Source: Magnetococcales bacterium (lineage in GTDB: Bacteria > Pseudomonadota > Magnetococcia > Magnetococcales > UBA8363). Taken from it: a stretch of DNA of 40,359 nucleotides. A program made the translations under genes and the position numbers. The DNA is taken from contig JADGCV010000035.1 in NCBI GenBank assembly GCA_015228815.1, forward strand, positions 1-40,359, read 5' to 3'. Under the pieces are notes generated by a model that was given only the letters and a program-made list of their open reading frames with translations, searched no databases and was not told where the DNA came from. Positions 30,137 to 38,868 of this stretch are shown in pieces; position 1 is the stretch's first letter, and the number at the start of each line of letters is the position of its first letter.

Positions 30137-31147
30137 ATGGAAGAAGGCGCCACGATTATTGCCGGGGAGGTCGCCACCGAATTTCGGCGACAGGTCGAAA
30201 GCATCCGTTCGGAAATGGGGCAGGTTCGCAATCTGGTCCAGGATGCCATCGGCAAATTGACCGACAGTTTCAATGGATTGCGCGACAGTTCCGATCATCA
30301 ACTGCAATTGGTGACTTCGCTGACGACCTCCATGGACATGGGCCAGGGGGCGGACGATCCGGCAGGGGAGGGGCATCACAAGGTCAACATTCGTGGCTTC
30401 GTCAGTGAAACAGACAAGATTTTGCGGACCTTTGTCGATCATATCATCCTGGTCAGCCGTCAAAGCATGGAGATGGTCCACCGCATCGACGAACTTTCGA
30501 CCCAGATGAACGAGGTCGTCGAATTGTTGCACGACATCAACAGTATTTCCGAACAGACCAATGTCTTGTCGCTCAACGCCCGGATTGTCGCGGCCCGGGC
30601 GGGACAGGCGGGGGAGGCGTTTTCGGTGGTTGCCTCGGAGGTCCGCAAACTGGCCCGCAACTCCCATGAATTCAGTGACCGTATCGACGGGGTGGTCCGC
30701 AAATCCAAGAGAAATATCGAACAGGCCAAGTCGATCATCGAGGTCATGGCTTCGAAGGATATGAGTTTTGCCATCGAATCCAAAGGTCGGGTCGATGAGA
30801 TGATGGCCGAGGTCAGCGAAATCGACCGTTTTACCGAAGAGACCATCCACAAGGTGACGGCCCTGGCCGACCGGATCAGTTCCCAGGTGGGGACGGCGGT
30901 CATGTCGATGCAGTTCGAGGACATGGTGACCCAGTTATCCCACAGCATGGAGAAGAAATTTAATATTCTGGAAAACTTTTCCCGAACGATGGATCCGGAT
31001 ATTCTGTTTGCGGGAGGTCTGAGCGACGTGGAACGGCGGATGCGTCTGGAAGAGGTGTTGGCCAGTCAGGTCGCCGACTTCAATGCGGTGGATCGTGGGG
31101 CGGTCCAACAAAGTTCCATGGATGAAGGGGAGGTGGAATTGTTCTAG
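30137..31147 (+). CDS. Soluble methyl-accepting chemotaxis protein-like
   Basis: The 336-residue protein has no membrane segment or sensor domain and is mostly coiled coil. It carries an MCP signalling hairpin, [40 protein letters not shown] (about 140-180), close to the canonical tip, but with Val and Gln where the tip normally has Glu (EAARAGE becomes VAARAGQ). The C-terminal [20 protein letters not shown] is a pattern I associate with cytoplasmic receptor-like proteins. It could be a cytoplasmic receptor or a CheA-array accessory protein. A GTG at 30122 is a second start option; neither has a strong ribosome binding site. It follows cheW by 157 bases. Confidence 0.85.
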   Translation: MEEGATIIAGEVATEFRRQVESIRSEMGQVRNLVQDAIGKLTDSFNGLRDSSDHQLQLVTSLTTSMDMGQGADDPAGEGHHKVNIRGFVSETDKILRTFVDHIILVSRQSMEMVHRIDELSTQMNEVVELLHDINSISEQTNVLSLNARIVAARAGQAGEAFSVVASEVRKLARNSHEFSDRIDGVVRKSKRNIEQAKSIIEVMASKDMSFAIESKGRVDEMMAEVSEIDRFTEETIHKVTALADRISSQVGTAVMSMQFEDMVTQLSHSMEKKFNILENFSRTMDPDILFAGGLSDVERRMRLEEVLASQVADFNAVDRGAVQQSSMDEGEVELF

Positions 31148-31295
31148 GGGGCCAGAGACATTCATGGCTCGGGGGGACTTGATTGTGCAGGGAATGTCGG
31201 GATGAAGCCGGGGTGGGAATGATGGCGCGGTGGCTCTGGCTGGTCTGGAGTCGTGGCCGCGCCGAGGCGAAACCATTGATCAGTTGGAGTCAACG

Positions 31296-31610
31296 ATGTC
31301 TGGAACCATTGCCGTCGAACGGGCGGAAAACGAAACCGTGATCAACATCAAGGGGCGGTTTAATTTTGAAATGCATTCCCAATTCCGGACTGCCTATCAA
31401 GAAGATACCAGCAAGGGACAGAAGGGCCGCAAATTTGTCATCGACCTGTCGGGGACCGAGTATATCGATTCTTCGGCGTTGGGAATGCTCCTGTTGCTGC
31501 GGGAAGAGGCGGGGACCAACGAATCGGACATTGAGATCGTCAACGCCAAGCCGGAGATCAGAAAAATTCTTGAGACGGCCAACTTTCAGCGTCTCTTTAA
31601 GATCAGTTGA
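31296..31610 (+). CDS. STAS anti-sigma-factor-antagonist-like protein (HsbA-like)
   Basis: The 104-residue single-domain protein has the SpoIIAA/RsbV fold: a start GTIAVERAENETVINIKGRF, then FVIDLSGTEYIDSSALGMLLLLREEAG with the phosphorylatable serine of the DSSALG motif (Ser59/Ser60). Such proteins are switched by phosphorylation from a HATPase kinase and dephosphorylation by a PP2C phosphatase. Both of those activities lie in the next gene. GGAG is placed about 7 bases before ATG 31296; the frame is open to 31230 without support. HsbA of Pseudomonas, which also sits beside a chemotaxis/flagellar locus, is the closest idea I have. Confidence 0.9.
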   Translation: MSGTIAVERAENETVINIKGRFNFEMHSQFRTAYQEDTSKGQKGRKFVIDLSGTEYIDSSALGMLLLLREEAGTNESDIEIVNAKPEIRKILETANFQRLFKIS

Positions 31611-31625
31611 CCGCCTGGGGGCGGT
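31610..31625 (+). terminator. Small hairpin at the end of the STAS gene
   Basis: ACCGCC and GGCGGT form a 6-bp stem around TGGG, beginning at the last base of the STAS stop and followed by TTCTGG. It could act as an attenuator, or RNA stabiliser, giving more STAS protein than switch enzyme. The T-run is too short for a strong terminator. Confidence 0.3.
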
Positions 31626-31640
31626 TTCTGGCTGGCTTAA

Positions 31641-33353
31641 ATGAAAATACTCATTGTCGATGATGACCGGATCAACAGCACCATCCTGAACCGACTCCTG
31701 GCCCGTGAGGGTCATGCCGTGGTGATCGCTCATGACGGGGTGACGGGGGTCGCGCTTTTCAGGAAGGAACACCCGGATCTGGTGCTGATGGATATTCGCA
31801 TGCCGCGGATGAATGGTTACGAAGCGGCGCGCGAGATCAAGAGTCTGGTGGCCAACCGTTTTGTGCCCATCATTTTTCTGACGGCGGTGACCGACGAGGA
31901 TTCCCTGGTTCAGTGTATCGACGCCGGGGGGGATGATTTTTTGACCAAACCGTTCAACCGGACCATCCTCCAGGCCAAGATCGAGGCCATGGAGCGGATT
32001 CGGCGCCTGCATGGGGAATTGCGGCGACAGAAGGAAAAGGTGGAGCGGCACCAGGAACAGTTGCAGCAGGAAATGGAAGTTGGCCAGCATCTGTTTTCCA
32101 AGATTGTGTCGGCGGGAAACCTGTTGGACGCTCCCTGTCTGAAGCGTTGGACCTCTCCGATGTCGGTCTTCAACGGCGATCTGCTCGTGGCGGCCTACAA
32201 TCCGGCGGGCGGGCTTTACATCATGTTGGGCGATTTTACCGGACATGGTTTGTCGGCGGCGGTCGGGGCCATGCCACTGGCGGAAATTTTCTACGAGATG
32301 ACCGCGCAGGGATTTTCGTTGAGCGAGCTGGTCGAGGCGATGAACGCCAAATTGATCGCGGTGATGCCGACGCGAATGTTCTGTGCCGCCTGCCTGATCG
32401 AGGTCGATTTTCGTCAGAAATCGCTGTTGGTCTGGAATGGTGGATTGCCCGACGTTCTGGTGGCTGATCAGTCGGGGCGGGTGGTGCGTCGTTTGAGTTC
32501 GAACCGGCTTCCTCTGGGGGTTGCGGCGTTGACCCGGGAGGATCGCAAGATGGAAATCATGGAGATGAAGCCGGATCATCGGGTGTTTCTCTATTCCGAT
32601 GGCTTGATCGAGGCCCCCGACGCCGATGGTGAAATGTTTGGCCTGGACCGGTTGATGTCGCATTTCAACGGTCAGGCGCGGCCCGACGCCATTTTTGACA
32701 ATATTCTGGATTCATTGAAAACGTTTCGTGGCGATGCGGAACAGTCCGATGACATCAGCTTGTTGGAGATCGATTGTTCCCGGGCAGGGGAGGAACCACC
32801 GGGGGGGGGGGCCAGGCGTTCCGAAAAAAGTCTTCCCCCCGCGCCATGGGAAATTTCCTTTTCGTTTCACGCCGGCACGCTTAAAAACGTCGATCCCCTG
32901 CCGACGGTGATCAATGCGGTGATGTCGATCCAGGCGCCGACGGGCCATAGGGAACGGTTGTATACCATTCTGGCGGAACTGCTGTCCAACGCCCTGGACC
33001 ACGGTCTTTTGGGTCTGGATACCGACATGAAGAAAACCCCATCGGGGTTTATTGAATACTACAATCAGCGCGAAGAGCGATTGGCGGCGATGGAATCGGG
33101 GTTCATCCGGATGAGTCTGATTCATGAACCCATTCTTGACGAGACCGATGGACGCCGGATTGGCGGGGCGATCCGTATCCAGTTGCAGGACAGCGGCCCG
33201 GGGTTTGATTTCAATCGGGTGCAATCGAATCTGGAGGGCAATTGTGGTCATGGTGGGCGGGGCATTGCCTTGATTCGTTCGCTGTGCAGCGAGTTGAGGT
33301 ATCATGGGGCGGGGAATCAGGCGGAGGCGGTGTATCGCTGGCGCATCCAATAG
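31641..33353 (+). CDS. REC-PP2C-HATPase switch protein (HsbR/RsbU-RsbW-like)
   Basis: Three activities in 570 residues: a receiver (1-125) with Asp51 in LMDIRMPRMNG and Lys103 in LTKPF; a coiled-coil linker (LRRQKEKVERHQEQLQQEMEV); a SpoIIE/PP2C phosphatase (about 160-375) with GDFTGHGLSAAVGAMP, FLYSDGLIEA and QSDDISLLEI; and a C-terminal anti-sigma-type HATPase (about 410-570) with ELLSNALDHG and QDSGPGFDF. The receiver would set the balance between dephosphorylation and phosphorylation of the neighbouring STAS protein. This is the layout of Pseudomonas HsbR. A Gly-rich linker (PPGGGARRS) separates phosphatase and kinase. It follows the STAS gene by 30 bases. Confidence 0.92.
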   Translation: MKILIVDDDRINSTILNRLLAREGHAVVIAHDGVTGVALFRKEHPDLVLMDIRMPRMNGYEAAREIKSLVANRFVPIIFLTAVTDEDSLVQCIDAGGDDFLTKPFNRTILQAKIEAMERIRRLHGELRRQKEKVERHQEQLQQEMEVGQHLFSKIVSAGNLLDAPCLKRWTSPMSVFNGDLLVAAYNPAGGLYIMLGDFTGHGLSAAVGAMPLAEIFYEMTAQGFSLSELVEAMNAKLIAVMPTRMFCAACLIEVDFRQKSLLVWNGGLPDVLVADQSGRVVRRLSSNRLPLGVAALTREDRKMEIMEMKPDHRVFLYSDGLIEAPDADGEMFGLDRLMSHFNGQARPDAIFDNILDSLKTFRGDAEQSDDISLLEIDCSRAGEEPPGGGARRSEKSLPPAPWEISFSFHAGTLKNVDPLPTVINAVMSIQAPTGHRERLYTILAELLSNALDHGLLGLDTDMKKTPSGFIEYYNQREERLAAMESGFIRMSLIHEPILDETDGRRIGGAIRIQLQDSGPGFDFNRVQSNLEGNCGHGGRGIALIRSLCSELRYHGAGNQAEAVYRWRIQ

Positions 33354-33421
33354 ATTCATGAGTCTGATGGAAAGGATGATGTTTTTCAACCGTGACGATG
33401 GGATGAAGACAAGGAGCATCA

Positions 33422-34720
33422 GTGGCAAGTCCGCTCAAGGTGATGGTTGTTGACGATACAATCACGTACAGGATGATCATGAAGAAGGTCGCCGAGAGCA
33501 TATCCGGCGTCCAGGTCATGGCAACGGTATCCAATGGCAAACTGGCGCTGGACAAGATTACCAGCCAGTTCAACACCAAGGATCCCGATCGTCCCGACGT
33601 CGTGTTGCTGGATGTGGAAATGCCGGTCATGGATGGTCTGGCGAGCCTCAAGGAGATCAATCGGCGTTTTCCCCAGGTGACGGTGGTGATGGTGAGCGGT
33701 TTGTCGCGTTCCAACGCCAACATTGTCATGGAATGCCTGAATGCCGGTGCCCTGGATTTCATCACCAAACCGATGGAAAGCAACGTCGATCGGGCGAAGG
33801 ATGCGTTGCGCAAGGACCTGGAACCGATTCTTTCGCTCCTCATCAAGGAACGGGAAGAGGCGGGGGGGGAGAAAGGGGCGGCGAATGGCGGACGGACAGA
33901 AGAGGAAGGAGCGGCGGTTGGAGGAAAATCCGGGCCGGATCGCGGTGGCGTGGAACCGGCGGCGCGGCCACGGATGGTCGAGGGTTTTGCTGGACGACTC
34001 CCGCCGACGGTTCGGGGTCCGGCGGCGCGTCCGGGGGGGAGCGTATCCAGGGCCGTATCCAGTGGCGTTGTGGCCCAACCTCGGGCAGGCGACCGGGTGG
34101 GAGGGCATGGGGCGGGACGAGGTGTTTCCGGGGATGTTCCGGAATTGATTCTGGTGGGATCTTCCACCGGGGGACCTGCCGCTCTGACGCGGCTTTTGGG
34201 TCGGGTTGGTGGAAAATTGCCGGTACCGATGTTGATCGTGCAGCACATGCCACCGATTTTCACCGCTTCGCTGGCGGCGCAGCTGTCACGGACCTCGGGG
34301 TTGGATGTACGGGAGGCGCAGGATGCCCAATGGGTGGAACCGGGAGACATCCTGATCGCCCAGGGCGGGCGTCATATGACCCTCACCCTGGAAAACAGGA
34401 AACCGAGAATTGTGTTCAACGATGGCCCGAAGGTCAATGAATGCCGACCGGCGGTGGATGTATTGTTCATGTCGGTCATGGCCTGTTTTTCGGGTCGGAT
34501 CCTGGCGATCGTGTTGACCGGCATGGGGCGCGATGGCGCCAATGGCGTCGATGCCCTCAAACGGACGGGACGGACCTTTTGCATTACCCAGGATCAAAAG
34601 TCTTGCGTTGTTTACGGAATGCCCCGATCGGTGGACGAGAAGGGATTATCGGATCTGTCTCTGCCATTGGATGAAATTGGGCCCAAGGTCGCGGAACTTT
34701 GCGGCGGCGTAAGGGGGTGA
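33422..34720 (+). CDS. cheB: Chemotaxis protein-glutamate methylesterase CheB
   Basis: CheB removes methyl groups from receptors and is activated by CheA. The 432-residue protein starts at GTG 33422 with AAGGAG 6 bases upstream. The receiver has Asp64 in LLDVEMP and Lys116 in FITKP. The methylesterase shows VGSSTGGPAAL with the catalytic Ser248, QHMPPIF and TGMGRDGANG. The interdomain linker (about 140-238) is unusually long, Gly/Arg/Pro-rich and of low complexity. It is followed by cheR after 7 bases. Confidence 0.95.
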   Translation: MASPLKVMVVDDTITYRMIMKKVAESISGVQVMATVSNGKLALDKITSQFNTKDPDRPDVVLLDVEMPVMDGLASLKEINRRFPQVTVVMVSGLSRSNANIVMECLNAGALDFITKPMESNVDRAKDALRKDLEPILSLLIKEREEAGGEKGAANGGRTEEEGAAVGGKSGPDRGGVEPAARPRMVEGFAGRLPPTVRGPAARPGGSVSRAVSSGVVAQPRAGDRVGGHGAGRGVSGDVPELILVGSSTGGPAALTRLLGRVGGKLPVPMLIVQHMPPIFTASLAAQLSRTSGLDVREAQDAQWVEPGDILIAQGGRHMTLTLENRKPRIVFNDGPKVNECRPAVDVLFMSVMACFSGRILAIVLTGMGRDGANGVDALKRTGRTFCITQDQKSCVVYGMPRSVDEKGLSDLSLPLDEIGPKVAELCGGVRG

Positions 34721-34727
34721 ACGAAGG

Positions 34728-35561
34728 ATGGCAATTTCGAAGGAAGAATTTCAGCTGATCCGAAAATTTCTGCACGATCACAGCGGAATTCTCATCAATG
34801 AAGGGAAGGAATACCTGGTCGAGAACCGGCTGACGGTGCTTTTGGTTCAGAATGGTTGTGAAAACTTTCTCGAACTGCACGAAAAGCTCAAGAAGGATGC
34901 CGGTCCGCTGCGGAACAAGGTCATCGATGCCATGACTACCAACGAAACCCTGTGGTTTCGTGACGCATCCTTCGCCACCGCTGTTTCCGAAACGGTGATT
35001 CCCCATCTGATCGCCAAGGCCGCGACCCAGCAGGTGCGCATCTGGTCCGCCGCCTGTTCGACCGGACAGGAACCCTATTCCATCGCCATGTTGTTGAGCG
35101 AGGCGCTCGGCAAGATCGGCGCCAAGGCGCCTCCTCTGTCCAAATTCAAGATTCTGGGCACCGATATTTCGCCATCGGCCATCGTCATCGCCAGGACGGC
35201 CCGCTACAGCCAACTGGCCATCTCCCGCGGCATGAAACCGGAACTCCTGGAACGGTATTTCACCAAGAACGGCATGGTCCACGAGGTCAAGCCTGAAATC
35301 CGGTCGCTGGTGGAATACAAACAGTTCAACCTCAAGGATGAGTTCACGTCCCACGGCATGTTCGATTTTGTGATGTGCCGGAATGTATTGATCTATTTTT
35401 CCGAGGAATTGAAGAAGGAAATCTATCATAAAATTCACAAGGGCCTGGTCAAGGATGGCTGGATGGCCATCGGTGCAAGCGAATCGCCCCGGGGCTATAC
35501 CGATGCGTTTGAGCAGGTGATCATCAAGGGGGCGGCGCTGTTTCGTCCCAAAAAGGTTTGA
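34728..35561 (+). CDS. cheR: Chemotaxis protein methyltransferase CheR
   Basis: CheR methylates receptor glutamates using SAM. The 277-residue protein has the N-terminal helical domain ending in MTTNETLWFRD (typical TTNET-x-FFR), the SAM motif IWSAACSTGQEPYSIAM, GTDISPSAIVIARTARYS, and CRNVLIYFSEELKKEIYHKI. No TPR extension is present. It pairs with cheB. A receptor with a CheR-binding pentapeptide is not encoded here, as the neighbouring MCP-like protein ends in EGEVELF. Confidence 0.96.
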   Translation: MAISKEEFQLIRKFLHDHSGILINEGKEYLVENRLTVLLVQNGCENFLELHEKLKKDAGPLRNKVIDAMTTNETLWFRDASFATAVSETVIPHLIAKAATQQVRIWSAACSTGQEPYSIAMLLSEALGKIGAKAPPLSKFKILGTDISPSAIVIARTARYSQLAISRGMKPELLERYFTKNGMVHEVKPEIRSLVEYKQFNLKDEFTSHGMFDFVMCRNVLIYFSEELKKEIYHKIHKGLVKDGWMAIGASESPRGYTDAFEQVIIKGAALFRPKKV

Positions 35562-35600
35562 GCCTGGTACCTGAACTCGGTCATTGCAGGGATGATTAAA

Positions 35601-35978
35601 ATGAAACTTTTGACAATCGATGATTCCAGGACCATTCGTCGTGTCATCTCCGGCATCGGTGCGATGCTTGGCTACGAGGTGCTCGAAGCGGAGAACGGCG
35701 AGGCGGGGCTCAAGGTGTTGGAGGAGTGTGCTTCCGAGGTGGGTCTGGTGCTGTTGGACTGGAACATGCCGGGAATGATCGGTCTTGATGTCCTCAAGGC
35801 GATCAAGGCGGACAAGCGCTGGCGTCACATTCCCGTCATGATGGTTACCACGGAGGGAGAAAAGGATTACATCGTCAAATCGATTCAGGCGGGGGCCTGT
35901 CATTATCAGACCAAACCCTTCACCCAGGAAGAGATGGCGACGCGGATCATGGAGGCGATGGGGATGGGTGGGGTTTGA
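35601..35978 (+). CDS. cheY: CheY-type response regulator (first copy)
   Basis: A 125-residue single receiver with the DD pair at residues 7-8 (TIDDSR), phosphoacceptor Asp53 in LLDWNMPG, VTTEGE as the switch Thr region and Lys105 in QTKPF. The next glycine motif is PGMIG rather than PGMDG. ATG 35601 has AGGGA about 9 bases upstream; ATG 35592 is too close to it. It would receive phosphate from CheA and bind FliM. It lies between cheR and the CheX-like gene. Confidence 0.93.
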   Translation: MKLLTIDDSRTIRRVISGIGAMLGYEVLEAENGEAGLKVLEECASEVGLVLLDWNMPGMIGLDVLKAIKADKRWRHIPVMMVTTEGEKDYIVKSIQAGACHYQTKPFTQEEMATRIMEAMGMGGV

Positions 35979-36037
35979 ATCAGGGGGGGAGGAGCGAAAG
36001 GGGATTGGCACCTGTTTTCTTCGTTGGAGGAGGGGTC

Positions 36038-36517
36038 ATGGATTCGGTTCAGGGTGGAACGGTTGGTATCGACGATGTCTTCAATGCGCTCCAGGTGGCT
36101 GTTGTGGATGTCCTTTCCCGGATGGCGATGACTGAAGTTGTTTTTGTTCATCAAGAACGGATTCCCGTCTTTCGACTGGATCAGGAGGCGGGGGGGATGG
36201 TCCGACTGACAGGGAGCCAGGAGGGGATGATCGGCATTGCCAGTTCCGTGGCTATTCTGCGCGAGATTGTATCGCGAATTGTCGGGCTTCCCGCCGATCA
36301 ATTGATGCGGGAGGACCTGATGGATGGCATTGCCGAACTGGCCAACATGATCGGCGGCGGGACGAAGAGCAATGCCGGTTTGACCAACGTCAAGGTTTCC
36401 ACACCGATGGCCATGGTGGGTACCGATCTTTTGGCCGAGTGGAAGACCAATCGTCGGACCGAACGGTTTGTATTTCAGGTGGACGATGGGGTGCTGTACG
36501 TCGTCGCCACGTTATAG
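36038..36517 (+). CDS. cheX: CheX-like CheY-P phosphatase
   Basis: The 159-residue protein resembles CheX. The key segment is EDLMDGIAELANMIGGGTKSN (about 92-112), which holds the ExxN pair (Glu100, Asn103) used by CheX/CheC/FliY phosphatases to attack CheY-P. There is no CheZ in the window, so this is the likely phosphate sink regulator. ATG 36038 follows GGAGGAGG closely; the frame is open back to 35975 but that part is unsupported. It lies directly after a CheY gene, which fits the function. Confidence 0.85.
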   Translation: MDSVQGGTVGIDDVFNALQVAVVDVLSRMAMTEVVFVHQERIPVFRLDQEAGGMVRLTGSQEGMIGIASSVAILREIVSRIVGLPADQLMREDLMDGIAELANMIGGGTKSNAGLTNVKVSTPMAMVGTDLLAEWKTNRRTERFVFQVDDGVLYVVATL

Positions 36518-36577
36518 AACAGTCGGGGATGGTGTGTTTCGCGGCGTGTGACCGTTGGTCTGCTCCGAGAATTTTTT

Positions 36578-36606
36578 TTGACTTTCCCCTGGGGATTGGC
36601 TAACAT
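36578..36606 (+). promoter_or_regulatory. Sigma-70 promoter for the second cheY
   Basis: TTGACT (5 of 6) and TAACAT (4 of 6) are separated by exactly 17 bases. The predicted start lies near 36613, about 27 bases before the cheY ATG. It is one of the best promoter matches in the window, and implies that this cheY can be expressed independently of the cheA operon. Confidence 0.65.
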
Positions 36607-36639
36607 TCCGAACTTTATGTTCCTTTGAGGAGAGAATCC

Positions 36640-37014
36640 ATGCGTGTGCTTATTGTCGATGATTCCAGTGTGATGCGGAAAATCGTGAGCAGAGGTCTGC
36701 GTCAAGCAGGGTTCAAGGTTGACGACATCCTCGAAGCGGGGGATGGTCAGGAAGCCCTGGGAATCTTGGCCGGCGACAGCAACTTTCAACTGATCCTGTC
36801 GGACTGGAACATGCCGGTCATGGATGGGCTGAATTTCGTCAAGTCGGTCCGTGGCGGTAGTGGTCCCTCCAAATCGATTCCCATCGTCATGGTGACCACC
36901 GAGGGCGGTGAATCCAAAGTTCAGGCGGCCATTGAAGCCGGTGCCAACGGCCATATCAAAAAACCGTTCACCCCCGACACCCTCAAGGCGACCCTTGGTC
37001 AATTCATGAAATAG
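36640..37014 (+). CDS. cheY: CheY-type response regulator (second copy)
   Basis: A 124-residue single receiver: DDSSVMRK at the start, phosphoacceptor Asp55 in LSDWNMPVMDG, VTTEGGESKV and Lys108 in IKKPF. This copy is closer to the standard CheY pattern (PVMDG) than the first one. A strong GAGGAGA ribosome binding site lies about 8 bases before ATG 36640. It follows its own promoter. Two CheY proteins may divide motor control and phosphate-sink roles, as known for Sinorhizobium, but that is inference. Confidence 0.95.
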   Translation: MRVLIVDDSSVMRKIVSRGLRQAGFKVDDILEAGDGQEALGILAGDSNFQLILSDWNMPVMDGLNFVKSVRGGSGPSKSIPIVMVTTEGGESKVQAAIEAGANGHIKKPFTPDTLKATLGQFMK

Positions 37015-37474
37015 ATGATTGCGGTCCATGACGGTGGGTCGTGAGGGTGGCTGAGGCTCCCCTTCGGCCCATCTGTCCGGTCCGAACAGCAATCGCTCTG
37101 TCTTTTCGTTTCCCGTTCTGGTCGGGGACGTCATGCGTCTTCATGCCAGACCTTCCATGATTCCTTTATTGTTCTGGTCCGGCGGCGTGGATGAGCGGTC
37201 TGTCATCTTTTCGACGCCATGTTCCCGGATTTTCCCCGATTTTTGTGATTCTTGCCTGTCTTCGTCCGTATCGGTCGGGGTATTGGATGTTTGTGCCTGC
37301 CGTCCGATGGTCTTTTTCCGTTGATCCGAACGCGATTTCATTCTGTTGACCATCTGTAATAAATCTGGCCTGTTACTTGCTTGCCATAATACCGTGTTTC
37401 TTTCGGGAAATGGGAAGGGCAGGCAACCCTGTCGGGCTCGGTGATGTCATCAGCAGAAGCGTGAGACGGAACGC
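37015..37474. other. Intergenic region after second cheY
   Basis: These 460 bases contain no gene I can support. The longest minus-strand frame here (37141-37353, 70 codons, very hydrophilic) has no ribosome binding site. Composition falls in GC from about 37330 towards the CBS-fusion gene, where an extended -10 promoter-like site lies at 37382-37390. Confidence 0.5.
37382..37390 (+). promoter_or_regulatory. Extended -10 promoter-like site
   Basis: TGCCATAAT fits the TGn-TATAAT extended -10 pattern (CATAAT, 5 of 6). No good -35 is seen at the usual distance. It would start transcription near 37397, about 78 bases before the CBS-fusion gene. Confidence 0.35.
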
Positions 37475-38734
37475 ATGGATACGCCTGAAAAAATCGTAAA
37501 AAAAACAAGGCCGTTCTTTCTGAGTTATTTTGCCAAGTTGGCCAATGATCTCAACACGCTGACCGCGGCCCCTGTTGTTTGCACGCTGACGGAAGTGGAG
37601 TTGATGCGTGGTCTGGATGACCTGGAAACCCTGATCGAGAAGGATCGCAGCGTTGCTTATGTGCGGGAAGACGGGCTGAACACGGGTGACGTCCATTTGA
37701 TCTTTGACGTTGCCACTTCCATTGCTTTGACGGGCCTGATGATGATGATGGGTGAGGCGGTCATCCAGACTCAGGTGAAGACGCGGGATTACAACGAGGA
37801 ATTTCAGGAGGGGTTCAACGAGGTTTCCAACCAGGTCGTAGGGGCGATGAATGATCTGGTGGAGAAAAAGATGCCCGAGGGTGGGCATTTGTTTCTGGAG
37901 AAGACGACACACTGCGAATTTGGCGACATGCCGCCGACATTTCGGGATGGGATCACCTATCTGGTGGCGACGGCGGATATACAGGTGGCCAATTTCCCGG
38001 TGGAGGTTTGCCGGTGGGTGATGTCGCGTGGCTTTGCCGAAGCGTTGCTGAAGATTGAAATCGAGGGAACGCCGGAAGAGATGGGTGCCTCGGGTGGGGC
38101 CAAGGGAGGTGAGGCGGCCAAGGCGGAGCCGCCGCCGCCTCCTCCTCCAGTGGCGGTCGCGGAGCCGGTGGTGGCTCCGGTCGAGGCGGTGGGTGTATCG
38201 GGGCAGGAGGATGAAAATGGGGGCGGGGGGATGGCAACCCCCGATGATTTGGCGCGTCTGGACACCGGGACGATCGAATATTCCAATACCGACGGGTTGC
38301 CCTCGCCGGATGAACCGGGTAGTGTGAAGGTGGTGATGGTCGAGCAGCCCTTCTCGCTCAAGGAGGAGGAGAAAATTTTGATTGCCATCAATGCGATGCG
38401 GGAGGAGGGGCACCGGCATATCGGGGTGGACCGCAATGGCAAGCTGGTTCGTGTCATCAGTCAGAGTGACCTGCGCCAGGTGATGGGACCATTTTTCGGT
38501 ACCAAGGCGATGGGACCGCGAGACAAGGCCATTTGCACCTTGCCCTTGGGCAAATTGAATCAAACCCAGCAGATGGTGCGCATTTCCCTGGCCGGGACGG
38601 TCAACCAGGCGGCGGATTTGTTGATGGAGTATAATTTGCGCGCCATTCCTGTCATCTCCAATCAGGGGGTTTTGCGTGGTTTTGTCACGGTTCATGCAGT
38701 GCTCAACTATTTTCGCAAAAAGAAACATGCCTGA
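37475..38734 (+). CDS. CheX/CheC-like domain fused to a CBS pair
   Basis: The 419-residue protein has two parts. Residues about 1-200 show the CheC/CheX/FliN-type pattern, with YNEEFQEGFNEVSNQVVGAMNDLVEKKM, in which E-x-x-N (EVSN) recalls the phosphatase motif, and a downstream beta-strand region. A Pro/Ala/Gly-rich linker (about 205-260, with a run of seven Pro) follows. Residues about 290-415 are two CBS domains (HRHIGVDRNGKLVRVISQSDLRQVM and TVNQAADLLMEYNLRAIPVISNQGVLRGFVTVHAVLNYF), which normally bind adenosine nucleotides. I know no characterised protein with this layout. It lies between the second cheY and der. Confidence 0.7.
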   Translation: MDTPEKIVKKTRPFFLSYFAKLANDLNTLTAAPVVCTLTEVELMRGLDDLETLIEKDRSVAYVREDGLNTGDVHLIFDVATSIALTGLMMMMGEAVIQTQVKTRDYNEEFQEGFNEVSNQVVGAMNDLVEKKMPEGGHLFLEKTTHCEFGDMPPTFRDGITYLVATADIQVANFPVEVCRWVMSRGFAEALLKIEIEGTPEEMGASGGAKGGEAAKAEPPPPPPPVAVAEPVVAPVEAVGVSGQEDENGGGGMATPDDLARLDTGTIEYSNTDGLPSPDEPGSVKVVMVEQPFSLKEEEKILIAINAMREEGHRHIGVDRNGKLVRVISQSDLRQVMGPFFGTKAMGPRDKAICTLPLGKLNQTQQMVRISLAGTVNQAADLLMEYNLRAIPVISNQGVLRGFVTVHAVLNYFRKKKHA

Positions 38735-38868
38735 GGATTCGATCGTTTGAAGTTCCATGATCCATTGCCGGAACATCGTTCGATCTGTCGTTCCTTTCGG
38801 TTTCATGGATGGGTTTTCAGGCCCATACGCTGGACGGAACAACGGGCGTCGATCATGGGAGGCGGATG

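Noticed and set aside
30030-30260. 76-codon frame before the MCP-like gene
   Set aside because: Overlaps the MCP-like gene in another frame; the translation shows no family pattern.
33733-34440. 235-codon plus-strand frame inside cheB
   Set aside because: Out of frame with cheB, low-complexity Gly/Arg translation and covers conserved CheB methylesterase codons.
37141-37353. 70-codon hydrophilic minus-strand frame between cheY and the CBS-fusion gene
   Set aside because: No ribosome binding site and no recognisable pattern; codon use alone is not enough.
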